NCBI RefSeq assembly: GCF_050003625.1
Contig: NC_134398.1
Coordinates: forward strand, 68,084,891 to 68,148,890
Direction of reading: 5' to 3'
From: Haematobia irritans
Lineage: Eukaryota; Arthropoda; Insecta; Diptera; Muscidae
DNA: 64,000 bases
Part shown: positions 21,214-31,471 of the stretch, in pieces
Layout of the letters: each line of letters starts with the position of its first letter
Numbering within the stretch: position 1 is the stretch's first letter
Notes under the pieces: generated by a model
The model's input: only the letters and a program-made list of their open reading frames with translations
Databases searched by the model: none
Told to the model about the DNA's origin: nothing
Translations under genes and position numbers: made by a program

Positions 21214-24200
21214 ATCGAGCTAGTTCAGCGGGGCAAGAGCTGGCTCCCACAGACGATGGCCCCACCATCTCCATAGCAATAGTTCAACAGAAAAATAACA
21301 ATTTAACTATTGCGGGTGTTATTAATGGCGACAAGCGTACTTTGACGTTGGATACTGGTGCATCAAAGTCTATCATTAGATCTGATTTAGTAAAAGGAAA
21401 AGTTACACCACTGATTGGAGTCAAGCTACGCACGGCTACAGGGGAACCCGCAACCGTATATGGAAAGGTCGCCGTAAAATTAACTATTGCTAACAAATCC
21501 GTTACTTATGATTTCATTGTGGCCGATATAGTAGACGAAGTTATAATTGGAGCGGATTTCATGATTGCTTTTGGCCTCAATCTGGATATGAAGCGTCGTG
21601 TAATGACATGGTGCGATGCCGAAATAACGGTAAACGTGGGATACGACGAGAATACACCTGTCAGACGTTTGACAACGTGCCAGTCAGAGTCTATACCACC
21701 GAATGCCGAAGCAATTATATGGGTTTCTATGAATGGAGATTGTGAAGTCGGCCAATTGTGGGTTGTTGAACCAGCAGAAAACAAAAGCAACAACATCTTG
21801 ATAGCAAATGCCCTGGTAACACCGAACGAAGAGAGACTAATACCAGTTCGGGTCTTGAACTTGTCTGACAATCATGAGCAAATTGTAAAATTTTCTGATA
21901 TTGGAAAATGTACACCAGCCGAGGCAATAGTCAATTTGGAAGGCAACTCATCAAAGACACATGGAGCAGTGAGAAAACACTTAGAAGGGTATTTCGAGGC
22001 TTGGACACGTCATCTATCGCCGTCAGAGAGAAATAAAGCCAAGCAATTGTTGTGGAAAAACGCCTCTGCTTTTGCTTCTGAAAAGGGAAATCAAGGGAGA
22101 ACATCTGTAGTGAAACATGAAATTAAAACCGCAGAAGAAAGGCCCATAAAACAGGCACCACGAAGTGTTCCCCTGGCAAAAAGAGGCGAAGTTCAAAAGC
22201 TCATAAAGGAAATGGCGGAGAGTGGAGTGATCGAGCCATCATCAAGTCCTTGGTGTTCCCCAGTTGTGCTGGTCAAAAAGAAAGATGGAAGTACCCGATT
22301 CTGCGTGGACTACAGAAAACTGAATGATGTCACCAAAAAGGACAGTTATCCGCTTCCACGCATTGATGACACGTTGGACACACTAGCCGGAACAACATGG
22401 TTTTCTACGCTTGATTTGCAGAGTGGATATTGGCAAGTAGAGATCGCCGAGAAAGACAAGGAAAAGACGGCTTTTGGCGTTAATGGCGGTCTCTGGCAAT
22501 TCAATGTAATGCCATTCGGGCTCTGCAACGCTCCGGCTACCTTCGAAAGATTGATGGAGCGGGTACTGAAGGGGTTGCACTGGAAGTCGTGCTTGATATA
22601 CTTGGACGACATCATAGTGATGGGCAAAACGTTTGACGAGCACCTTAAGAACTTGAAAGACGTTATCCAGCAATTGTCAGCCGCTGGTCTACGCCTTAAC
22701 GCAAAGAAATGCTCCCTTTTCCAGCGGGAAGTTAAATACCTGGGTCATCATGTGACTGCAGAGGGCATATCCACCGATGGAGACAAAATCCAAGCTGTCA
22801 GAGATTGGCCACGACCACGAAATCTCCACGAATTAAGAAGTTTCCTTGGGTTATGTACATATTACCGACGATTCGTCCCAAACTTCGCCAGCATCGCCGC
22901 TAGTCTCCATAAATTGACGCAAAAAGGTCAGAAGTTCCAGTGGAGCGACGAACAGGAGGATTCATTCCAACATTTAAAAGAACTTTTATGTTCAGCTCCT
23001 GTTCTAGCGTATCCTATTCCGGGCGAAAAATTTGTTTTGGATACAGATGCTAGCGCGCATGGTATTGGAGGTGTGCTATCCCAACAGATAGACGGCAAGG
23101 AGAAGGTCATCGGATATTTCAGCCGAACGTTGTCCAAGCCCGAAAAGAACTACTGTGTAACGCGACGAGAGCTGCTAGCCGTCATAGAGAGTGTAAAACA
23201 TTATCATAAATATTTGTATGGACAACACTTCTTGCTCAGGACTGATCACTCAGCTCTACGATGGTTGCTCCAATTCAAGAATCCGGAAGCTCAACTGGCA
23301 CGTTGGATCGAGAGGCTCCAAAGCTATGATTTCAGTGTCGAGCATAGAAAAGGTGGAAAACACGGTAACGCTGACGCTTTGTCACGTCGACCTTGCAGTA
23401 TAGAATGCAAGCACTGCTCGAAGGCTGAACACAAGGAGGAGATTGTTGATATTCGGCTGTTACACGTCGAATCTGGAGTGGACTGGCCAACAGAACAGCG
23501 TAAAGATCCCATTTTGAATAAAATTATTTCGGCAAAGGAAGAGAACAAGAAGCCCAGTAAGAAAGACATCGCAGCCGAAAGTCTACTTATGAAATCATAC
23601 TGGGCTCAATGGGATAGTTTAGTTCTAGTCAATGGATCCCTGCAACGTAAATGGGAAAGCGAAGATGGCAAGAGCAGCCGAAATTTGATCATCGTTCCAG
23701 ATTCCAAAATAAGAGATGTTTTGGCGGAGTTCCATAATGGTCCCAGTGGAGGTCATCTGGGAATAACCAAAACCGCCGAGAAAGTGAAGCAACGATTCTA
23801 CTGGGTTGGATGCCAGAAATCAATTGCTGAATGGGTAGCCAATTGCGAGAAGTGCATGAAGGCGAAAGGTCCAACAAGGAAAAGTCGAGGTCCTATGCAA
23901 GAATATAGACCAGGAGCCCCGTTTGAAAGAATAGCAATGGACGTGGCAGGCCCTTTCCCAGTAAGTGATTCTGGAAACCGTTATGTCCTTGTGGTCATGG
24001 ATTACTTCAGCAAATGGCCGGAGGTGTATGCAATTCCAAACCAAGAGGCAAAAACGATTGTGGATGTTGTCAACAAAAACTGGATATGTCGCTACGGTGT
24101 GCCGTCCGAGATTCACTCAGACCAGGGAAGAAATTTTGAATCGGCCATATTCAAAGAGATGTGTGAATCCCTTGGTATCAAGAAAACGAGGACTACACCA

Positions 24201-24794
24201 TTACATCCACAATCCGATGGCATGGTAGAAAGGTTTAATCGCACTCTGGAGGAACATCTTCGAAAAGTAGTGGACAACGGCCAGAGGGACTGGGACGATC
24301 ATATACCAAAGTTTTTGCTGTCCTATAGATCTGCCATTCATGATTCCACCTCTCGAACACCGGCCAATGTTCTATTCGGAACTGAGTTGAAGTTGCCTGG
24401 AGATCTGATATTCGGCGCTAAACCTAATGAGCTCGCCATGGAAGAAAACAGAAACGACATTCCAAACACTTTCGGTGAAGTTCACGAATCAGTGCGCAAC
24501 AAAATAAAAATGGTCAGCAACAGAATGAAGGCGAGATACGATCGTGCTGTAAATACTGAGGGCTTCCAAGAAGAAGAATTGGTTCTGCTATTTAACCCGC
24601 AACGAAAGAAAGGATTGTGTCCTAAACTGCAAACACAGTGGGAAGGCCCATACAAGGTCATCAAGAAGATCAATGATGTTGTATACCGGATTCAGAAGGA
24701 CGACAGCCCTAGATCAAAGATGAAAGTTGTACATCTGGAACGATTGGCTCCTTACGGAACAGGTTCTGTGCCTGTTCGGGACGAACAGGCTTAA
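21198..24794 (+). CDS. Pol of Ty3/gypsy 2 (PR-RT-RNase H-IN)
   Basis: Made as a Gag-Pol fusion by a -1 shift; the frame opens at 21198, 16 bases before the gag stop codon ends. Domains in order: aspartic protease with LDTGASKS (about 21348); RT with VVLVKKKDGSTRFCVDYRKL (22264) and YLDDIIVMG (about 22600); RNase H with LDTDASAHGIGGVLS (about 23038), a catalytic RRELLAVIE Glu and HGNADALSRRP. In the integrase, the HHCC module is H-x-H in SGGHLG and C-x-x-C in CEKCMK (23750-23860). DD35E residues lie in MDVAGPF (23938), HSDQGRNF (24115) and VERFNRTLEE (24226). A GPY/F-like WEGPYKVIKKINDVVYRI is near the end. All catalytic residues are present. The stop TAA abuts the polypurine tract. Confidence 0.92.
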   Translation, partial: VTFKLNRASSAGQELAPTDDGPTISIAIVQQKNNNLTIAGVINGDKRTLTLDTGASKSIIRSDLVKGKVTPLIGVKLRTATGEPATVYGKVAVKLTIANKSVTYDFIVADIVDEVIIGADFMIAFGLNLDMKRRVMTWCDAEITVNVGYDENTPVRRLTTCQSESIPPNAEAIIWVSMNGDCEVGQLWVVEPAENKSNNILIANALVTPNEERLIPVRVLNLSDNHEQIVKFSDIGKCTPAEAIVNLEGNSSKTHGAVRKHLEGYFEAWTRHLSPSERNKAKQLLWKNASAFASEKGNQGRTSVVKHEIKTAEERPIKQAPRSVPLAKRGEVQKLIKEMAESGVIEPSSSPWCSPVVLVKKKDGSTRFCVDYRKLNDVTKKDSYPLPRIDDTLDTLAGTTWFSTLDLQSGYWQVEIAEKDKEKTAFGVNGGLWQFNVMPFGLCNAPATFERLMERVLKGLHWKSCLIYLDDIIVMGKTFDEHLKNLKDVIQQLSAAGLRLNAKKCSLFQREVKYLGHHVTAEGISTDGDKIQAVRDWPRPRNLHELRSFLGLCTYYRRFVPNFASIAASLHKLTQKGQKFQWSDEQEDSFQHLKELLCSAPVLAYPIPGEKFVLDTDASAHGIGGVLSQQIDGKEKVIGYFSRTLSKPEKNYCVTRRELLAVIESVKHYHKYLYGQHFLLRTDHSALRWLLQFKNPEAQLARWIERLQSYDFSVEHRKGGKHGNADALSRRPCSIECKHCSKAEHKEEIVDIRLLHVESGVDWPTEQRKDPILNKIISAKEENKKPSKKDIAAESLLMKSYWAQWDSLVLVNGSLQRKWESEDGKSSRNLIIVPDSKIRDVLAEFHNGPSGGHLGITKTAEKVKQRFYWVGCQKSIAEWVANCEKCMKAKGPTRKSRGPMQEYRPGAPFERIAMDVAGPFPVSDSGNRYVLVVMDYFSKWPEVYAIPNQEAKTIVDVVNKNWICRYGVPSEIHSDQGRNFESAIFKEMCESLGIKKTRTTPLHPQSDGMVERFNRTLEEHLRKVVDNGQRDWDDHIPKFLLSYRSAIHDSTSRTPANVLFGTELKLPGDLIFGAKPNELAMEENRNDIPNTFGEVHESVRNKIKMVSNRMKARYDRAVNTEGFQEEELVLLFNPQRKKGLCPKLQTQWEGPYKVIKKINDVVYRIQKDDSPRSKMKVVHLERLAPYGTGSVPVRDEQA
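21204..21263 (+). promoter_or_regulatory. -1 ribosomal frameshift cassette (slippery site plus pseudoknot)
   Basis: The heptamer T TTA AAC (21204-21210, spaced in the gag frame) is a canonical X XXY YYZ slippery site and is followed at once by the gag TAA. After a 6-nt spacer, GAGCTAG (21217-21223) can pair with CTGGCTC (21240-21246), with one G-U pair. The loop GGGGC (21230-21234) can pair with GCCCC (21259-21263), giving an H-type pseudoknot. A -1 slip here enters the pol frame. The pairing was drawn by eye. Confidence 0.8.
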
Positions 24795-24805
24795 GCGGGA
24801 GGCAG
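24795..24805 (+). other. Polypurine tract of Ty3/gypsy 2
   Basis: GCGGGAGGCAG lies immediately before the 3' LTR TGTTACG, the expected plus-strand primer position. Confidence 0.75.
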
Positions 24806-25408
24806 TGTTACGAATTTGATAATTATAGATATAAGTTTATTTAAATTAGTTTCCGTTAATTTAAAATTTAAAATTGTAACGATAAAATTTCGCTATCACT
24901 TGTTGGAATCATCTATTCATTTTCTAGTATTTTCCTGAATTTCTTTTATGTTCTTTTGTTTGCTTACCGAAATGTTAGTTCTTACTCTCTCATAGAATAA
25001 CAACCCCTTTGCTTTGTTATTTTGCTTTCTCATTTCATCTCATTGTCTATTGTCATTGTTGTTGTAGTAATGCGAGCATATATCTATGTGAGTGTGTATG
25101 TGTTTGGCAGCCACCAGACGAATTACTTAATGGTCGTAGATCCTTCTAGCATTGTCTAAGAATGTTCTGGCGTTGCCAGAATATTGTAGTGCTACCAGAA
25201 TGTTCTCGTATTGCCACACCGTCATATATAAAAGCGCTCGCATGCTGCTTGCGAGTCAGTCTTAATTAAAGCGTCAAACGAATAACTTCAGTGTGAACGA
25301 ATCGTAAAGTGTGAAGTCATAGTAAATAAATTGTAGATTGTCGTTATTTAAAAGAACTGTGTTTTAATTGTCCGGTAATTAAAAACGCCTAAATATAAAA
25401 ACGTAACA
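24806..25408 (+). repeat. 3' LTR of Ty3/gypsy 2
   Basis: 603 bp, no difference seen from 19205-19807. Followed by the ATAT target duplication. Confidence 0.93.
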
Positions 25409-25412
25409 ATAT

Positions 25413-25621
25413 GGTCCGTGTTTGATTTATAAACCCGCACAAATAGTTTTTAATAAATAAATTATTTCTTAATTCACATTGCAAATGGCGCCGTGCTATA
25501 AACGTCAGTTTTTCAACACGAAAAAACAAAGTATCACAAATGGAAAAAATTTCGCAAATTTTTCGCATTTTTTGGTTTTGTATGGAGTTTCAACGCGAAA
25601 ACCGAACAGAGTACCGGCCTT
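25413..25621. mobile_element. AAGGCCGGTACTATGTTC MITE, right part
   Basis: Continuation of 18981-19204 after the retrotransposon. It ends GAACAGAGTACCGGCCTT, the inverse of the left end, followed by TA. Confidence 0.7.
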
Positions 25622-25623
25622 TA

Positions 25624-26387
25624 CCTAGAATTACATACCAAAGGCCTGCGCAAGCCTATTCGAAGTAATCGATATTCTAGTGAAGGCAATACACTCCACG
25701 AATACTTCGAATACTTCGATTAATGAATAAAACAAAACCACTGTAAAGCGATTACAGTGTCAAGCATTGCAGAGCCCTCACATTCAAAAGGAATCGTTTT
25801 ACAGTTCTTTTCAATATTTTGGTTTTGAAGTAATCGTCACGATACGAGTAAATCAAAACATTTTTAGTGAAGATAGAATACTTTGCTTTAGCAACGACGC
25901 AACTTCGTATGAGACACGAAGTAACTATCAAACAAAAGACAAACACAATCGTCGATCAAGTGTGTATGTGTGTGTAGCATACTCTTATGGTTGAGAAAAC
26001 GAAATAACTTCATCTACACAGAAATGGAAATTATAAAACGATTGGATTTGGAATTCCGATTACATTCGAATACTTCAAAACATTTTTGGGTGCTTGCTTT
26101 ACTGGGTTCTATTTGTTTTGGTTCACAATGTGCAAGGTTTCTATTTCACTCGTTTGAGAAATTGACACTGAAGTTACTACTCGAATTGTGTGGCGTGTGC
26201 TTGAAGTATTCGCTTGTGTATTCGTTGCAGACGTTTGTTACATACCATGCGTTCAATGCGTACAATGCGTCCGATGATTGAAGACTTGAAATTTCCCTTT
26301 GAAATCAAAAGCTCGAATAGTCTGTCGCAAACAGAAAAAAATCAACCCTTCCATCAACGCACGGATTGACGGTGTGTAATTTAACCT
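25624..26387. other. AT-rich stretch, no gene recognised
   Basis: It holds short repeated words (ATTCGAAGTAATCGAT, ATACTTCGAATACTTCGATT) and several TGCGT repeats near 26245-26275. Small frames show no codon pattern or motif. It is probably the residual body of the outer composite insertion. Confidence 0.4.
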
Positions 26388-26410
26388 TAATAACACTTGA
26401 GAAATTATTG
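26388..26410 (-). mobile_element. CCCAATAAACAC element left arm, inverted, part 2 of 3
   Basis: TAACACTTGAGAAATTATTG continues exactly where 13537 stopped and is cut again at GCTAA. The next piece is at 29258. Confidence 0.55.
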
Positions 26411-27441
26411 CTAAAGGTAGGTACTATGTTTATTGGAACGAAAAAAGTCCCTAAATCATTCTTTCGCGTTGAAAAATGAGAGTGTTGACAATAGATTTCG
26501 AAGGAAGAAAACAGCCATTTTGGAAATATTTCGCGTTTATTTCTCCGAAATTTAATTGACAGCATCGTCAAATGTCATAAAATTATTACATATGTATACG
26601 CAGCAGCTGATTAGATTGTTTACACACACGCATTCATGATAATTGTTTTGAAAAGTTTATTCTACCAGTTTTTAAATTGTTTTGCAACCAAACCTCACAC
26701 AGCACTGGACACTAATAATTGTTAAGAATAAAACGCCAGCCGCTCTACTCCTGGTGTCTTACCACATTCGGCAACAGCTTTAACGACATGTGGTACATTG
26801 TCGTCTTTTTCAGCTTTTCCAAATGGATACCGTCAATTTGTAACGCCCATCTAACAAACATATAATTCCGGTGTTATGCTAACTTTTACATCATGCGCAG
26901 CAATGGACTCATTCATCAACAAACTTAATTCGTTGGTGTCCACAATATCTACACAATCGCATTGCAATATCAGCGGACATGAGTGTACTTATGCCCATAC
27001 TGTTGCCGCCTCACTAGCAATTTCAAATCCAGTGGTCATCACCACGGTTCCCACAAAGGATAATAACGCCATTTCATTTGCCAATGTTGTTACCTCGGGG
27101 GGAACAACACCATGGGGTGACCAGTTAAAACACGTACACCATACAATAGCTATAGTCAAAGTGAAACTTTTTGTTCAATCAACATAAGCCTATAACTCAC
27201 GTTCAAGGGTAGTTCCTAAGCAAAAGTCACTGTTCCCGACTTATATTTCGCAAGATAATTCGTCACAAAGGGATGTTAGTGTTCAATACCAGGAACTCTT
27301 CGTTGACTGAAATTAATACATTGAGATGCAAAGTGGCTGGTTTACTGAAGAATGTTTCTTGTTATACTCTCCCAATGTATAATTTTATAACTATTTCAGT
27401 CACCTTATAAAATTCAACCACTGTTTTGAATCGATAAAATG
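26411..27441. other. Insertion with AGGTAGGTACTATG left end; unidentified
   Basis: It begins AGGTAGGTACTATGTTTATT after TAA, close to the MITE end at 18981, and the matching right border GTACCT|TAA is at 29257. Within it, a 103-codon open frame on the plus strand (26876-27187) has a Thr/Ser/Ala-rich composition (SFINKLNSLVSTISTQSHC) and no recognised motif. I cannot say it is a gene. Confidence 0.35.
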
Positions 27442-28680
27442 CAAGATATATGCACTGTTAGAAAAATATGTTTTTCATATGTTCCGATATAAACAAAATG
27501 TGTTTCGGGCACGATTTTAAACCACAATATATTTAAGTGCGAACATGTAATTTTCCTAAACTAACACAAAAATGTTTGGGACATCTATGTTAATATGTTA
27601 GAATATATTATGTTTGGGGCATGAATGTTTCATAAAAATCATATGTGTGAATACAAACATATATAAATTTACAAATTTCAACTAAACATACATATGTTGT
27701 GATATTTTATTCAAAGCGAGAGAGAGAGTATAGAGAGAAATAGAGATGGAAACCGGGAGAGTTGACGAAAGATATCAATATAACACAGCAAAAGAGTCAA
27801 AAGAGAACAATTTCTGTGAAACCGCTTGTATGTTGTTTCGGAAAACTGTTTTATGATAAGGCCAAAAATTTGATATGTTTAAGTCTAAATATTATTTAAT
27901 TTGAATAAAGAGAATATACATTCTGAACCAAGAGAATAGACATTTGAAAAACAAACAGCTTATGTTTTCGCCTTGAGAGCAGCATTTTATGTATGTGTGG
28001 ACATGTGTTTTGTTTATCATTTTGGCATTATTTTTTTCTTGGTTCGTTAAAAGAAATCAGGGGTCTTCATAAAAATAACGAAAGGGCACTATACTCTTTT
28101 TAGAGTTGGGACGGTAAAATGAAATAAGGAGGAAATAGTGAAAAATTACACAGTAAAATGTAAAAAAACAAAGTTTAGTTTCTCTTTATTAAAAAGTAGT
28201 CCACGAGGAGTTGACGGACACCATCAAATATAAAAGCGGGCATTAAGTTCGACTTTTACAGCTAAAACAATTTAAAAAGTTTATTTTCTTTAAAATGAAT
28301 TATTAAAGAAAAATAAAAGGAATTTTAGAGCGATGGTGTTAAATGCTAGTAAAAAACTGTTCACTCCTAAATAAATTTATGTTTATATTATAAAATTATG
28401 TATGTATGTTTATACTCGACTCCACGTTCTTCTTTTGTTAGTTTTTGAATTCCTTCCAAATTTTAAAGTTTTGTACAAAAACAGTTTTTTGTTACAAAAT
28501 TGTTATTTTTGCAATAAAAAAATAATATTTTATCCAAAAATCAGTCAATTTCGTTTATATCAAGCACTGTTACTGACTATAAATCTTTAATAACGCACAT
28601 TTCGATGTTTCATTTAAAAAAATTAATATAGTATAAATATAAATGTGTAAATTAAAAAAAAAAAAAAACAAAAAAAAATG

Positions 28681-28754
28681 TTCGGTCGGAGCAGGGATTG
28701 AACCCACGACCCTTTGCATGCAAGGCAGACATGCTAACCACTGCTCCACGTGGC
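28681..28754 (-). repeat. tRNA-like sequence (Ala-TGC-like), probably SINE head
   Basis: The minus strand reads GCCACGTGGAGCAGTGGTTA...; an A-box-like GTGGTTAGCATGTCTGCC, an anticodon-like loop with TGC between CCTT and AAGG, and the B-box GGTTCAATCCC are visible. It is close to the SINE head at 13560. The acceptor stem does not pair well, so it is not called a functional tRNA. Confidence 0.6.
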
Positions 28755-28869
28755 AAACAAATGTATGTTTCTGTTAAATAATGTTATGTTTGCATGGGCT
28801 CGTGGGCGCTGCAAACTATGCTATATAAATGTAACTTAAAACGATAATTATCTACTGGTGACTATAACA

Positions 28870-28942
28870 GCTACGTAGCCCAGTGGATAGTGTGTTGGCT
28901 TACAAACTGTATGGTCCTCGGTTCGATTCTCTGTGCAGGCGA
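28870..28942 (+). repeat. tRNA-like sequence, SINE-type head
   Basis: GCTACGTAGCCCAGTGGATA, then TTGGCTTACAAACTG, then the B-box GGTTCGATTCTC. The downstream body (AATAATTTCTTCAACATTAT..., GGTGCCAATAACTAAAAAAT) recurs at 63862-63960, showing it is a dispersed repeat. Confidence 0.65.
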
Positions 28943-29257
28943 AAGGTAAAATTTAAAAAATTTATAAAAGTGAATAATTTCTTCAACATTATTTGTATTA
29001 CAGAGAAAGGTGCCAATAACTAAAAAATTTCGTGGAAGTGAAAATTACGAGTATGTTAGGGAATGAGCACAATCGTGTTTGGGAAAAATTCTTCCAAGCA
29101 TATAATATTTTTGGCTCAAAATGCTTCCAAACATATAATATGTTCACATAAAACAAACATATTAATGTTTCGGCAGTATGCAATAATATATGTGCTTCCT
29201 GCAAAATATGTTTGGAACATATGTTAAAGAAGCGATTTTTTTTGAGGGTGTACCTTA

Positions 29258-29345
29258 ATGTGTTGAATTTTACTGTTGAGAGTAATGTCTGTTTTTTGTT
29301 GAGAGCGCGATTTTCTCAACTTGAATATTACCCAAATCCTCTTTA
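29258..29345 (-). mobile_element. CCCAATAAACAC element left arm, inverted, part 3 of 3
   Basis: TGTGTTGAATTTTACTGTTG...CTTGAATATTACCCAAATCC continues the arm from 26410 in the same orientation, then ends near CTCTTT. 29346-29683 shows nothing further. Confidence 0.6.
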
Positions 29346-29686
29346 TTTGGTTGTGCTGTTTATATATACCTCATGTATGTTAGCATGTTTTGGCGATTGA
29401 GATGTTTTCCCTTTATATGCATTTGAAAACAAGTTGTTTTCCCCATACAAAAAATCAAGTTAAAAACACAAGCTCTCCTCAAAAAAACGTGAATTTTAGA
29501 ATTTGAACTCCCCTAATTTGGAATATGCTCTGACTAAACATACTCTTTTCTAAATATATGTCAAATTATTGAAATAAATTTCATAGAAAAAACAAAGGCT
29601 TTGAAGAACATAAGGATGTGAAAATAACTTCAATTTTTCCCGGTATTTATTTTAACAAACGTTGCATATATTTGAATTTACCGTAA

Positions 29687-29906
29687 ATGTGGATAATAAG
29701 TTCGAGTTTAGCCGCTAAAATCGTCATTTTTTATGATTACTTTTCGTTAATAATCCATTTTAAGGAATTCAAACTTTGTGAAAATTTGCTTTGGGCTATT
29801 CCCCATCAAGGTATAATAAAATTTGCAACAAATATGTATAATTTTATGCCTTTTTTACTGATTTACTTTTCACTTTAGCGGCTAAACTCGAACTTAGTAC
29901 TCACCT
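29687..29906. mobile_element. 220-bp MITE, GTTCGAGTTTAGCCGCTAAA type, TAA duplication
   Basis: The inverted ends carry AAGTTCGAGTTTAGCCGCTA and its inverse; TAA flanks both sides (29684-29686, 29907-29909). More copies or halves lie at about 33233-33590, 35940-35985, 37420-37560, 45345-45690, 50174-50400 and 51137-51366. A TAA duplication and AGGTG-type ends suggest PIF/Harbinger ancestry. Confidence 0.75.
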
Positions 29907-30033
29907 TAAATGGGAATTTCTAGTTTCCATGGTAAACTAAACTAAACTAAAACATCTCAACTCGAATGTGGACGGTGAAATGTTATGGAAAAACGTATGG
30001 GGCAAACGATCCAGTGGGAACATAGCATTACTT

Positions 30034-31219
30034 CCCTGCCAACATTTTTTGAATTTGACGGCAATTCTGAGAATCCCCACCACGTCGAAAACAATCGTAT
30101 TCGACTTCCAAAACTCGTCGGAAAAGCGCCGCCACTATTGAGAAGTTGTACCATGCCAAATTACTATAATAAGGAATCGCATGAGTTCAATTATTAGGAG
30201 ACTTTTTCGATACATTTAGCACGAAGCCAATAAGAGCCCTCTCAAACTGTCATACCAAGTGCATTTTAAGATAGTTGTAAATGAATCATTGATTGTTTAG
30301 AGTTTTATTAATTTGAATAAACATAACACATAACGTTTTACATTAATAAAGGGATGTGTGGTGTTAAAAGTTGCAATTCTGCTATATTCTGCTGATGTAC
30401 CATCGCCAGTCAGTGTGTTTATCCTTCATCAAGGCAGCATATCTGAAAAAATATCACTTTATTCCATTTGTAATGTCGAAATTTTTTCACTAATATATCT
30501 TTCACAATTTTAAGCGCGTTAACTATGTTCTCAACACTTATATTTTTGTTTTTATTTAAAGCTGAGTATTATGTTCAGTTTTCAAGCTGGAAACCTGCTT
30601 GTTTTCACGGTTACTTTTTTAAATTAATTAAACTATAAAAATAAAATGGTTCACAATCAATTCCTTAGATCTTTTCCTTTCATTATGTCACAAGACTTTA
30701 TAAAAATATAATCGTCTTCATATAGATTTTTGTACTTTTAATTTAGTGTTTTGGAGAAAAATACGAACATAGTACTCACCTTATGCGCTTTACAGACTAT
30801 CAGTTATTCCGGACGGAATGTCGGTGTTTGTAAAGAATCTTACAGTGTGTCGAATCGGTACGACTTGTCGGCGATGACTAAATAATCGGTAAATGTGTTG
30901 TCGATCCCATAAACATGCAGCAGTATTGATTATGACTTCGGACTTAACTTATAATGTGTCCAATATATGGGATATGTTCGACACGAGCACTGTCGTCCGG
31001 AATAACTGATAGTCTGTAAAGCGCATTAAGTAATTTACAAGAAACGATTTGCGCTCGGGTTTCACAAAATATCAAAATGGCTTTGTGATAATAGTGATGG
31101 CAAAATACAATTCGTACTTTTTGATACATTTCCCCATCACTGTTTGCGTTTGTTGTAGTGTCACTTCCAAGTCTGTGGTGGCGATGGGGATGAAATAGAG
31201 CTTTGAAATGCTGGCAGGG
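30034..31219. mobile_element. CCCTGCCA...TGGCAGGG element, copy 3 with nested MITEs
   Basis: The same ends as at 12041 and 12535, with TTAA after the right end (31220). It is longer than the others because it contains a GAACATAGTACTCACC-ended insert (about 30560-30781) and the palindromic MITE 30781-31028. Confidence 0.65.
30781..31028. mobile_element. 248-bp palindromic MITE, TTATGCGCTTTACAGACTAT ends
   Basis: Near-perfect inverted ends of about 38 bp (TTATGCGCTTTACAGACTAT... with CCGGACG inward). A decayed half copy is at about 12104-12245 in another CCCTGCCA element. Confidence 0.8.
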
Positions 31220-31471
31220 TTAATGCAAAATATATTGATTCGATTCCTGTGGACTTTTCTCTACATAAAACACATAATTTATACTTGAAAACAAGCAACT
31301 GGATACAAATAAATATTATTGTCTTCACTCACGAAATTAATTGATATAATTAATTTTTAGTTGAAATGTCTTCAATCATAAAAATGATAGCATCAATTAC
31401 CAAAGTCAATAAAAATATTATTTGATCTAATTAAAATATTAATTGATACAACTAATTTTTGTGATAGATTT

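Larger units (their letters stand above)
19205..25408 (+). mobile_element. Ty3/gypsy retrotransposon 2, 6204 bp, structurally intact
   Basis: 603-bp LTRs (19205-19807, 24806-25408) read base-for-base identical. The target duplication is ATAT (19201-19204, 25409-25412). The primer-binding site TTGGTGTCGGAAGTG follows the 5' LTR and the purine tract GCGGGAGGCAG precedes the 3' LTR. Gag (19846-21213) and Pol (21198-24794) are uninterrupted and linked by a -1 frameshift signal. There is no envelope frame. Everything expected of a currently or very recently mobile element is present. Confidence 0.93.
13538..26387. mobile_element. Composite insertion with AGGTAGAATTACAC-type ends
   Basis: The left border reads AGGTAGAATTACACGG after TAA. 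The right border is the imperfect inverse (GTGTGTAATTTAACCT) before TAATAACACTTG. These borders split the inverted CCCAATAAACAC arm. A TAA target and AGGT ends fit a PIF/Harbinger-like MITE that was later filled by a SINE, two Ty3/gypsy elements and another MITE. The outer element is inferred from border matching; its own residual sequence (25624-26387) shows no gene. Confidence 0.45.
27446..29251. mobile_element. CAC...GTG element with ATATGTTTGG words and tRNA-like inserts
   Basis: It starts CACTGTTAGAAAAATATG and ends GATTTTTTTTGAGGGTG, imperfect inverted ends. The interior repeats words such as CATATGTT, ATGTTTGGGACAT and TATGTTAGAA. Two tRNA-like segments lie inside (28681-28754 minus, 28870-28942 plus). 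A second partial copy is at 63454-64000. A short AGAGAGAGAG tract is near 27719. No protein is seen. Confidence 0.5.

Noticed and set aside
21506..24673. Several antisense frames of 60-120 codons across the Ty3/gypsy pol
   Set aside because: They mirror a strong coding strand, lack motifs and are expected by chance opposite a coding region.
28870..28942. Functional tRNA gene
   Set aside because: Promoter boxes are present, but acceptor and T stems do not pair properly and the sequence recurs as a dispersed repeat, so it is listed as tRNA-like.
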